Shown one piece after another: positions 55,930 through 64,000 of a stretch of 64,000 nucleotides of DNA. Both the position numbers and the translations under genes were made by a program. Position 1 is the stretch's first letter. Each line of letters starts with the position of its first letter. Source of the DNA: Balaenoptera acutorostrata. Its lineage: Eukaryota > Chordata > Mammalia > Artiodactyla > Balaenopteridae. The notes beneath the pieces are model-generated. The model saw nothing but the letters and a program-made list of their open reading frames with translations. It was not told the origin of the DNA and made no database searches. The DNA lies in contig NC_080082.1 in assembly GCF_949987535.1 (NCBI RefSeq), positions 52,242,374-52,306,373 of the forward strand, read 5' to 3'.

Positions 55930-56300
55930 TCCACGGAGATTCACTCAGCACCACCACCGGCCAGCCCCGTGCTGGGCACTGAGGAAACAGTGTAAACAAG
56001 GCAGCAGAGATGCTCAGGGGACTGCATTTTTGCTGGGGAGGCAGACAATACAGAGATACTCTTGTAAATTATACTACGTGGTACGTGATGACAAGGTGGA
56101 AAGTAAAGCAAGGAAGAGGGATAAGTGTGGGGGTGGTAAGATTTTTTAGACAGGATGGTCAAGGGAGGTGTCACTCGGAAGGGAACATTTGAGTAAAAGA
56201 CGTGAAGAAGATGAGAGGAGCCATGTGGACATCTGGAACAGTGTTCCAGACACAGGGAACATCCAGTGCAAAGGTCCTGAGGCAGGACCAGGCCTGGCAC
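55930..56300 (-). mobile_element. L2 LINE fragment
   Basis: 'agattcactcagcaccaccaccgg', 'gtggtacgtgatgacaaggtggaaagtaaagcaaggaagagggataa', 'ggaacagtgttccagacacagggaacatccagtgcaaaggtcctgagg'. Confidence 0.8.
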
Positions 56301-56764
56301 AGTCACTCAGCAGCTATGAAACCTTGGGCACGTGGCTTCTTCTCTCAGAGCCTCTGTTTCCCCCATGGGAATCCCACTCTCACAGGACCATAGTGTGGGC
56401 TTGGTGAGGTTGCCCATATAAAATAGGCAGTGCTGGGCCTGGCACTTGGGGAGAGCCCAGTGAGGATAGCCGTTGGGAGAGGTCTCAGTTTCCTGTCCCC
56501 TTGTCACATTCCAGTCAGCCCTGTGACTTTTGGCCCACCGTGAGGTTCACAGCCACAAGCAGGCCTTTCTCTGCCCTCACACACATGCAGGCCACACGTG
56601 TACTCAGTCCTGGCCCCAGCCCCTTGCAGAGCTGCCTATTGGGCACTAAGGCCTGAGGACCTCGTCATCCTGTCATCTGGAGGGAGGGGCAGTGGCCAAC
56701 AAGGTTCGCCTTGCCCCTTCCTAAGGCCCTTCCTGCCATGGAGGCAGAGAGTCACATAACCCAA

Positions 56765-57020
56765 AAGTAGTAATGACAGTAGTTATAAGAATAGCTAACA
56801 CTTTTAGCACATATTCCTGCCAGGCACTCTTCCAAGTGTTGTATATGCATTGACCCTTCAGATTCTCTCAGTAGTCCCATGATGTGGGTCCCATTCCCCC
56901 CAATCTACAGATGAGGACTCTTGAGGCCTAGGGCTGTCACTCGTCAGGGTCCCCCAGTGGCAGAGCCAGGATATGAACCCAGACTGCCTGTGTCCCCAGC
57001 CCGTGCTCTTAACCACTCAC
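56765..57020 (-). mobile_element. MIR SINE
   Basis: 'aatagctaacacttttagcacatattcctgccaggcactc', 'tacagatgaggactcttgagg', 'atatgaacccagactgcc', 'tgctcttaaccac'. Confidence 0.85.
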
Positions 57021-57029
57021 CACTCCCTG

Positions 57030-57200
57030 TGGGGTTGAGTTTGTATTCTGGCTCTGGGAACAGACAGCTTGGGGTTCGGTTGGGCTCTGCCACTCACTAG
57101 CCTTGTGAGCTTAGGCCGATGGCGTTACCCCAGATGCCTCAGTTTCTTCATCTGTAAAATAGACTTCGTACTGTTTGTTCCCTGTGTCCTGGAAAGGCGG
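57030..57200 (+). mobile_element. MIR SINE
   Basis: 'ctctgccactcactagccttgtgagcttaggccg' and 'tgcctcagtttcttcatctgtaaaatag'. It is head-to-head with the MIR just before it. Confidence 0.78.
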
Positions 57201-57779
57201 GAAGGTTCTCCTGGACAGGCACGCACCAGGTGGGATAGCACAAGGCTGCAGGGTAGTGAGTGCTCTGAGCGGCACATATTGTGATGACGCTGCCGTCGTG
57301 CTGTCGCTCTTTCCCGAAAGGTCAGAGGGCTTTTCTGGGGAGTGAAGGTTCAGCTTACGGTCAGAGTTCTGCCCTTCTCCTGTCTACACACACGTCTCGG
57401 GCTCCGGTTAACCAAGGCATGGGGGCCAGAGCGAAGGGCCCAGGCTGTTTTCCAAGCCAGCCGGCTGGCCTGCCCCAGATGGCCGCCCCCGGCCGCCAAG
57501 CAGACCGAGTGGGCTCACATCTCCCAGCAGATGGGATGGGCGTGTTGGCAGCTCTGAGCCTCCCGCCAGGGCGGGAACAGACTGGAGCTGGGCTTCAGGA
57601 CCACACGCCGAAACATCAGCCCCACCCACCCTGAGCCTGGACAGGACAAGCCGCAGGCCAGGGCTGCCCTGTCCTGAGCCCCTTGCTGGCAGAACACAAG
57701 GGATGCCAAGTAGCCAGGGACTCTTTGGCCCAGCAGGCTCGGTGGGTTCCCTTTGGCCCCAAGTATGAGTTTTTGACAG

Positions 57780-58100
57780 CCTTAGTTTTGTTAGGGTTAG
57801 AGGTTTAGATTTTTTTTTTTTCTTTATTGAAAAAGTAACAGTCACTCATTAAGAATTTAAACAGTATATATGTATACAAAGTAGAAAAGGAAGAATCTTG
57901 TATTAAGTGAAAAAAGCAAGTGTAGTAGTGAACCTCATTTGGGACCTCATTTGTGTTCAGTAGGCACCAATGATTGTGTGATGTAATCTCCAAAGCATAC
58001 TGTTAAGTGGGGGGGAGAAACAAACTGTAGCTTCCTATTAAGGTTAAATTTTCTTTAAATTTTTAACTACACATATGGCTTTGTGTAAAAACATTCGACG
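57780..58100. mobile_element. old L1-like AT-rich fragment
   Basis: 'tttattgaaaaagtaacagtcactcattaagaatttaaacagtatatatg' resembles old L1 3' text. Confidence 0.45.
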
Positions 58101-58109
58101 CGTGTAATG

Positions 58110-58340
58110 TGATAATGGCTAACACATATATTGAGTGCTCACTGTATGCCAGATACAGTGGTAAAGAAACCCTGTACATGGATTATCTTACTGAATCTTT
58201 ATAACCTTTTGCAACAGGCACTGTTATTCCCCATTTTATAGATAAGGGAACAGGCACAGAGAAATTCAGCAGCTTGCCCAGAGTCACACAGCTAGAGAAG
58301 GGGTAGAGCCGGGATTTGAACCGAGGTAGACTGACTCCCG
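58110..58340 (-). mobile_element. MIR SINE
   Basis: 'ataatggctaacacatatattgagtgctcactgtatgccag', 'attccccattttatagataaggg', 'cagagtcacacagctagagaagggg', 'gatttgaaccgagg'. Confidence 0.88.
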
Positions 58341-58540
58341 AGTGGCCTCCCAGGAAGAGCTCTTGGAGGGTGGACGCAGCACAGAGGAAGGCGGGAGCTG
58401 GTGGAGAACGAGCTGTGCCGATGGGAACCTCCTTGCTGATGTGGCCCTGAATCCCTTTCACAGCTCGGTGAGATGATGCCAGATGTCATCAAGGGTCAGA
58501 GCACACAGGGTCTCGCAGCCTGAGCAGCGAGTGTAGTTTT

Positions 58541-58924
58541 GCTTGGTTTGGTTTTAAGGCAAGGGTTTTTTTTTTTTTGAATTTTTCTTTTGGCTGTGTC
58601 GGGTTTTAGTTGCAGCACGCGGGATGTTCGTTGAGGCATGCAGGATCTTTCGTTGCGGCGTGCGGGCTCTTCTCTTCTCTAGTTGTGTGTGGGTTCTAGG
58701 GCACGTGGGCTCTGTAGTTGTGGCGCACAGGCTCCAGAGCACCTGGGCTCTGTAGTTTGCGGCAGGCGGGCTCTCTCATTGAGGCATGCAAGCTCAGTAG
58801 TTGCGGCGTGTGGGCTTAGTTGCCCCGTGGCATGTGGGATCTTAGTTCCCTGACCAGGGATCGAACCCATGTCCCCTGCAATTGTAAGGTGGATTCTTTA
58901 CCACTGGACCACCAGGGAAGTCCC
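58541..58924 (-). mobile_element. CHR SINE (long form)
   Basis: 'cttttggctgtgtcgggttttagttgcagc' through 'ggaccaccagggaagtccc'. TSD GCGAGTGTAG(A)TTTT lies at 58527-58540 and 58925-58939. Confidence 0.92.
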
Positions 58925-59115
58925 GCGAGTGTAGATTTTATCGGGAGAGAGATGGAACGCTGTCAGCAGGTTCTGCACGGAGGAGAGACACGATCTGACT
59001 CAAGCTGCTGCAGGAAGAATGGACTGGAGTGGGGTGGTGGCCGGGCAGGTGCAGGGAGACCAAGAAAAGGCTGCTGTCACAGTCCAGGTAGGACGTGACG
59101 GTGGACAGGGCCAGG
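58925..59115 (-). mobile_element. L2 LINE fragment
   Basis: 'ctgcacggaggagagacacgatctgactcaagctgctgcagg' and 'aaggctgctgtcacagtccaggtaggacgtgacgg' follow reversed L2. The SINE at 58541 lies next to it. Confidence 0.65.
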
Positions 59116-59119
59116 TGGA

Positions 59120-59905
59120 GGGCAGAGGGGGCCACACGTTGCAGCCTGCCAGTGCCCTACTTATTATCGCCAGCAGAGAAGGAAAAGCTGGGAGCTTTCC
59201 AAGTAGCGGCTTTTGGTCAAGTCTTCAGAGCCAAAAATGTGACGGTAGGCCGCCTGTCTCGAGGGTGGAAGAGAATGAGGATTTCTGGTCCACGCTGTCT
59301 CTTGGCCCCAGCAGAGGGCGCTGTGGGGCAGTGTCAGCAGGATAGAAAGGCGCTGATCCTGTTGGTGCCTTAATCGAAATTCACAATCCCAGGGCCACCC
59401 AGATTGGCAGGGCAGAGCATCCATATCACAGTTTTTCGTGATGTATTTCAAGACTGTCCTGCTTGTCCTAAGAGAGATTTGTTTATTAATTACCAAAGCC
59501 AGAACTGGGAACTCCCAACCATGAGATCATTCATTCCTAACACGCATGCCTCTTGCCCAGGTCCTGTTTGGCAGGGTTAGGCTGTATGCTTAGAGGCAGT
59601 GTCATGACACGTCATTTTTGCCATCTCTTGCATCTGTTGACTTGGGGTGACCGTGCTTTTCCAGTTAACGCTGATCCTCCCTCGTCTTTAACCCGTAGCC
59701 CCAAGTGTATTTTGGGCGCTGACAGCAATCCCCTTGAGGGAGGATTTTTTCCCCTGTCCTGCTGCAGACTAGGGAGTCTTCTTGCTGTGGTGCAGGAGCT
59801 GCTGTGCCTCACCCAGAGCACAGCATAGCCTGGCGGCCAGCAGCACAGCGTAGATGGAAGCCTGAGCTAGTGATAGTGACGACGGGAAGCAGCAGGGGCT
59901 CTCAG
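59120..59905. other. unassigned intron sequence
   Basis: Nothing nameable; no gene. Confidence 0.4.
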
Positions 59906-59914
59906 ACGGGGCTG

Positions 59915-60470
59915 GCGGCGTGTAAATTGGTACAACCACTTGGAAAACGATTTGGCAGTTCAGTAAAATTGAAGATTAACATGCCTGGTGACTCAGCAAT
60001 TTCTCTCCTAGGTATAAACCCAGACGAAAATGTGTTCATGTGCACTAGGAGGTGCTTCCGTGAGTGTTCCTAACAGCACTGTTCACAGTTGTCAAATGCT
60101 GGAAGCAGTTTCCGTGCTCATCAGCAGTAGGGTGGATTAAATCCATTGTGGTAAAAACGTCAGCCTCTTACTGCAACGTGGTCGTATCTCACATCCATAG
60201 CATTGAGAGAAAGAAGCCAGATAGAAAAGAACACAAACGACATGAAGCTCAGAAGCAGGCAGAAATAAATTATGGTGTGAAAAGTCAGGATAGAGTTGCC
60301 ATTAGGGAGGTGGAAAGGGGCACGAAAGAGTTTCCGGAGGCTAGTAATGTATTTCTTGGTCTGGGTGGTGATACCTAGGTATTCACTCTGTGATAATTCC
60401 TTGAGCTGTACTTATATGTGTTGTATACTTTTCTGTATATGGATTATATGTCACAGTTAAAAAAAAAATT
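59915..60470 (+). mobile_element. old L1 ORF2 end and 3' region
   Basis: 'gtgtaaattggtacaaccacttggaaaacgatttggcag', 'actcagcaatttctctcctaggtataaacccag', 'gagagaaagaagccagatagaaaagaac'. Frame-broken. Confidence 0.8.
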
Positions 60471-60474
60471 TCAA

Positions 60475-60705
60475 AGAGAAAAATCATGAGCTTTGGAGAC
60501 GTCAGACCTGGGTTGGAATCCTGGTTCAGCCACTTAGCTGTGGTGACCTTGGCTAAGGCACGTAGCCTCTTAGAGCTTCAATTTTCTTATCTGTAAAATG
60601 GAGATAGTAAAATCTCCCCTGAACAGACCTGTACCTAGATAACTGCTGTCATTCCTGGAATACAGTGCAGTGAACTGTGCCTTCATAAATGTGACTCGTT
60701 ATTAA
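60475..60705 (+). mobile_element. MIR SINE
   Basis: 'cctgggttggaatcctggttcagccacttagctgtgg', 'ttttcttatctgtaaaatggagatagtaaaatc'. Confidence 0.85.
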
Positions 60706-60709
60706 GATG

Positions 60710-61095
60710 TATCTGTTAGAAATTGCTTTGTGTGCAAAGTAACAGAAAACATGACTATAGCTAAAACAAATACGGGGTTATTTTAATTATCTAACAGAAG
60801 TCTGGGAGTAGGAAGTGGCAGGAAATGACTTCTGTGTGATTATTTTTGTTGTTGTTCCTTTACTTACGATCACAAGATGGCTTCCACAGCTCCAAACATC
60901 TTTTCCTTATACCAGTGTCCTTAGAAAAAATGGGCAGGTGGAAAGGGGCTTTCCTTTTACCAGGGAAGAAAATCTGCCCTAGATGTCCTCCCCAAGCTGA
61001 ATTCCATCCCATCTCATTGCCTGGAACTAGTCATGTAGCCAACTATAGGAAAAACTTGGAAAGCAGCACCTGCGAAAGGGGAATGAGATGGCCAT
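60710..61095 (+). mobile_element. copy of the unassigned 'agtaacagaaaaccc' repeat
   Basis: 'attgctttgtgtgcaaagtaacagaaaacatgactatagcta' and 'cgatcacaagatggcttccacagctcca'. Confidence 0.6.
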
Positions 61096-61099
61096 GATT

Positions 61100-61350
61100 G
61101 GCTTGACTCAAGGTTTTCAACCCTGGCTGCACATCAGAATCACCTGAGTAATATTAAAAGAGACAGAGAGAGAGAGACAGAGAGAGAGAGAGAGTGAGTG
61201 TGTGTGTGTAAGTATACAAATATACAAATATGTAAGTGTGTGTATACATACATACGTGCGTGTATACATACATGTCTGGGCCCCACCACAGACCAGCCAA
61301 ATCAGAACCATTGGTGGTGATTTTATCAGGAAACCAGGTTGAAAACCAGT
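61100..61350. mobile_element. MER5-type hAT element with an internal microsatellite
   Basis: 'aaggttttcaaccctggctgcacatcagaatcacctgag' and 'tgggccccaccacagaccagccaaatcagaacc', parted by a (GA)n(TG)n tract at 61160-61212. Confidence 0.7.
61160..61212. repeat. (GA)n(TG)n microsatellite
   Basis: Runs of 'gagagagacaga' pass into 'gtgtgtgtgt'. Confidence 0.9.
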
Positions 61351-61464
61351 GTCACAATTCAAGATCCAAGATGGTACTGGTGTCCAGGGCAGGCAGGTGT
61401 TTTACATAAGGGCTTATGGTAATAAGTGTACACATAATATTATTGTGATAATGACAGTAAGAGT

Positions 61465-61770
61465 GTTTGTTTGAGTGTCTACATCGTGGAGCTTGTTTTA
61501 TTCATTATACCTCTTATTACCTGACATAATCCATCTCCTCACCCGCACTTCAGCTCCAGGAAGACAGGGGTCTTTCTTTTTTCATCATTCGTTGAACAAA
61601 TGAAGGATGTTCCATCCACTGTCACATTTAGTTCTCCCAACAGTCCTTGGAAGCTGAGGCTCACAGATAGGCAGTCACTTGGTCAAGATCACACAGCCAG
61701 GAGGCAGCAAGTTCAAGGTGGTCCAGACCTAGTGCTTTCTGGCCCAAGAGCCCAGGCTACTAACCATCCC
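61465..61770 (-). mobile_element. MIR SINE upstream of coding exon 3
   Basis: 'gaagctgaggctcacagataggcagtcacttggtcaagatcacacagccagg' is reversed MIR. The left end is unclear. Confidence 0.65.
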
Positions 61771-61863
61771 ACATGTCGCTTTGAGAACCGGACACCCTCA
61801 TGTGCTCTCATCCCTTCCCGAGTCCTGAGAGCCTCCTAACCTTCCCTCCTCTCCCTCGAGCAG

Positions 61864-62052
61864 CTCACCACCCTGCGTGGCTCTATCCTGGAGGACGCCA
61901 CACCCACAGCTGTGAAGCATGGGACAGGGCGGGGCCTGCCCCTGAAGGACGCCCTGGAGTATGTCATCCCCGAGCTCAACATCCACTGCCTGCGGCTGGC
62001 TCTCAACACTCCCAAGGTGACGGAGCAGCTGCTGAAGCTCGACGAGCAAGGG
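61864..62052 (+). CDS. SIPA1L3: SIPA1L3 coding exon 3, residues 552-614
   Basis: The exon is 189 bases, exactly 63 codons, phase 0 at both ends. The acceptor is '...ctcgagcag' and the donor is CAAGGG|gtgagc. It encodes [20 protein letters not shown], then a [20 protein letters not shown] segment, and ends [13 protein letters not shown]. This is the conserved lead-in to the RapGAP domain, which in the human protein begins close to residue 611 (from memory). The acceptor is a GAG/CAG tandem: use of the upstream GAG would add one Gln between Glu551 and Leu552. CAG is preferred because GAG acceptors are weak. A MIR copy ends about 100 bases upstream and a (GT)n tract begins 240 bases downstream. 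Confidence 0.95.
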
Positions 62053-62288
62053 GTGAGCCGGGGGCCAGGGAGGGGGAGGGTGGGGCACTGGGGCAACAGC
62101 CTGCAGCCCCACTCCCGGTACCTCCTTCTGTCTTGGTCACTTGTTTTTTTCTCTGAAGAACAGAAACCCACTCAGGTTAGTTCCAGTAAAAGGAGGGGTC
62201 TCTTATCAAATTCTAGGGGTGCCAAGAGCCTGAATGTGACTGGGTCTTAGGAGGGAAATAGTCTAGGAACAAAAGAGCCACCAGGTTC

Positions 62289-62290
<2 letters not shown>

Positions 62291-62323
<33 letters not shown>
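62291..62323. repeat. (GT)n microsatellite
   Basis: A pure GT run of about 16 units, 240 bases after coding exon 3. Confidence 0.96.
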
Positions 62324-62324
<1 letters not shown>

Positions 62325-62555
62325 ACGGGAGCATGTGCGTGCTCCCTCTCCCTCCCTGCACACTGCCTCCCCCTGCTTCTCTGGCCCTCCCACAGCTCAC
62401 AGAATTACTGTTAGGATTATAGGCACACACAGGCCCCAGCTAGCTGGCTCTCAGTCCCAGGAGAGCCTCTGACTGGCCCACACTTAGGTCACATGACTGT
62501 TGATGGTCCAATCACCAGTGAACAGAGGAATCGGGGATACATAAAACAAACATGG

Positions 62556-62920
62556 AGGACTTCCCTGGTGGTGCAATGATAAGAATCTGCCTGCCAATGC
62601 AGGGGACACGGGTTCGAGCCCTCGTCCGGGAGGATCCCACATGCCGCGGAGCAACTAAGCCTGTGCACCACAACTACTGAGCCTGCGCTCTAGAGCCCGT
62701 GAGCCACAACTACTGAGCCCGTGAGCCATAACTACTGAAGCCCACATGCCTAGAACCTGTGCTCTGCAGCGAGAGAAGCCACCGCAATGAGAAGCCCACG
62801 CACCGCAACAAAGAGTAGCCCCCGCTTGCCACAACTAGGGAAAACCCGCGCGCAGCAACAAAGACCCAACGCACCAAAAATAAATAAATAAAATTAATTA
62901 ATTAATTAAAAACAACAACA
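62556..62920 (+). mobile_element. CHR SINE (long form)
   Basis: 'ggacttccctggtggtgcaatgataagaatctgcctgcc' through 'agcaacaaagacccaacgcacc' with an '(aaat)n(aatt)n' tail. A short TSD around ACATGG is possible. It carries a duplicated 'cacaactactgagcc' unit near 62665-62740. Confidence 0.92.
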
Positions 62921-63324
62921 ACATGGTTATCAAGGGCTCACCCCCTAAAAAACAATGTCGACTAGACTGAGTCCTCCAGAATCTCCTTTTGCAGAACCTT
63001 AGCCAGGTCCAGTCCACCTACTGTGGGAAGCCTGCCAAGGTCTTTCCCTTGAGAAAATGGCGTCGCCAGCCGCCCTCCGCGCTCATGTAGAAAGCACGAG
63101 AATGGCGGCACCAGCACCTTGTTGTGCCTCTCTGGAATGGCGGGGTGGCAGAGGGACCACTGGGACGTGCCCCCACGCCTTTTCTTCTTCTTTGTCTGTG
63201 GCACTGAATTCCTGTGTGACCCCGGCAGCTCCCCGGGCTCTGCGCCCGAGAGAGCCTGCTTTGTTCCATGCCCCCCTCCATCTCTGCCTGGCCTGCCTCC
63301 CTGACGCCACTCTCGCCTCTGCAG

Positions 63325-63499
63325 CTCTGCCGGAAACACAAAGTGGGCATCCTCTACTGCAAGGCCGGCCAGAGCTCGGAGGAGGAGATGTACAACAACG
63401 AGGAGGCCGGGCCGGCCTTTGAGGAGTTCCTCTCCCTCATCGGAGAGAAGGTCTGCCTGAAGGGCTTCACCAAGTACGCCGCCCAGCTGGACGTCAAGA
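63325..63499 (+). CDS. SIPA1L3: SIPA1L3 coding exon 4, residues 615-672, start of RapGAP domain
   Basis: The exon is 175 bases. It follows 'ctcgcctctgcag' and ends at GTCAAGA|gtaagt, leaving one base of the next codon. It encodes [20 protein letters not shown], then [20 protein letters not shown] and [18 protein letters not shown]. The [31 protein letters not shown] pattern is the classic opening of the Rap/ran-GAP domain shared with Rap1GAP and tuberin. The catalytic Asn 'thumb' of this family lies further on, outside the window, so activity cannot be judged here. The gene continues beyond base 64000; the human protein is about 1780 residues, so roughly the first 38% is covered. Confidence 0.95.
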
Positions 63500-64000
63500 G
63501 TAAGTGGCAGCGGCGGGTGGCCTTGCGGGGGGAGCAGGGTGAGTCCCAACCGCACACTCATCCCGTGAGCTAAGGTCCAAAGGCCTGGTGATACCCAGGT
63601 GAGGACTCCGGGCAGCGGGAGCTCGAGGACTGCGTTGGTGGGAGTGCGGGCAGTGCAGCCACTCTGGACAGCAGTACCTCATATTCTAGTAAAGTCTGAA
63701 GACTCACTTGCCCTGTGGGTCAGCCGTTGCGCTCCTAGACACGTCCTCTGAGATCCTGTGCACATGTGCGCTGGGAGACGTCCTGAGGGGTCATGGCCAC
63801 AGACACCTGCGTGGTGCCCAGTGTGCACAAGGCCCCCGGGGAATACAGTGCTCCTGGCCAGTGTCCCCAACTAACAGGCAGGGCTGCCCTGGCCTCACAG
63901 CCACCTGGAGGTCACCTGGCTCTGGCACTGGCCAACCAAGGCTTCAGTGACCTCACCTGTCACAGCTTCTCCCCTAGAATGGAAGTCCACGAGGATAGGG
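63500..64000 (+). other. SIPA1L3: start of the SIPA1L3 intron after coding exon 4
   Basis: The intron starts gtaagt. It includes a degenerate L1-like stretch near 63630-63850 and continues past the window. Confidence 0.85.
63630..63850 (+). mobile_element. degenerate L1 ORF2-like fragment
   Basis: 'ggtgggagtgcgggcagtgcagccactctggacagcag' and 'gtgggtcagccgttgcgctcctag' follow the L1 ORF2 end with many changes. Confidence 0.5.

Larger units (their letters stand above)
53690..61863 (+). other. SIPA1L3: SIPA1L3 intron between coding exons 2 and 3
   Basis: The intron starts gtaggt and ends gagcag. Listed repeats fill much of it. Stretches 54660-55290, 56300-56760, 57280-57780 and 59120-59900 hold nothing I can name beyond scattered low-complexity sequence. 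No additional exon was recognised. Confidence 0.9.
62053..63324 (+). other. SIPA1L3: SIPA1L3 intron between coding exons 3 and 4
   Basis: The intron starts gtgagc and ends cctctgcag. It contains a (GT)n tract and a CHR SINE. 62925-63324 has no repeat I can name. Confidence 0.9.

Noticed and set aside
21689..62920. Regularly repeated 30-40 base units in the long SINEs ('cagtagttgtggc' words), considered as a CRISPR-like array
   Set aside because: They are internal repeats of the CHR long form, with SINE head, tail and TSDs. The genome is mammalian.

Overview
The window is a piece of a mammalian nuclear genome. It holds the 5' coding part of one gene, SIPA1L3 (signal-induced proliferation-associated 1 like 3, a RapGAP), on the + strand, surrounded by intron sequence full of transposable elements. 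About 17 tRNA-derived SINEs of the CHR type are present; they carry the head 'ttccctggyggtccagtggtt' and the B-box 'ggttcgatccc'. CHR SINEs are known from cetaceans, hippos and ruminants. I saw no ruminant Bov-tA or BovB element, no pig PRE-1 and no primate Alu. A whale or dolphin (or hippo) is therefore the best reading. The 3' end of the L1 at 4539-5374 also fits that group.

Layout. Bases 1-47846 contain no coding exon that I can recognise. I read this as upstream intron of SIPA1L3, or its 5' flank. It is a mosaic of old repeats (MIR, L2, L1M-type LINEs, hAT/MER5-type DNA elements, MaLR and other LTRs), younger CHR SINEs and one 5'-truncated L1, with stretches of unassigned sequence between them. 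Bases 47847-49675 are a large exon: a leader with three small upstream ORFs, then the ATG at 48154 and 507 codons plus one base. This exon is very GC- and CpG-rich. Three further exons follow: 53559-53689, 61864-62052 and 63325-63499. All have AG/GT borders, and their reading phases join without a break into residues 1-672 of the protein. The window ends in the next intron, just after the RapGAP domain has begun.

The protein start is a long, probably disordered, Ser/Pro/basic-rich region. A conserved block leads from it into the RapGAP fold. The catalytic part of the RapGAP domain, the PDZ domain and the C-terminal coiled coil of the family lie beyond the window.

The repeats give a readable order of events. 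Several CHR SINEs are bounded by target-site duplications (TSDs) and split older MIR or L1 copies. Two inserted one after the other at the same short target. I found no CRISPR array, functional RNA gene, intact mobile element or clearly new biological system. The most useful leads are the upstream ORFs, the intragenic CpG-rich exon, a lineage Gly/Ser tract in the protein, two candidate conserved non-coding stretches, and the dated nesting of SINEs. Repeat family names come from memory of consensus sequences, and edges are good to about 10-50 bases unless a TSD fixes them.
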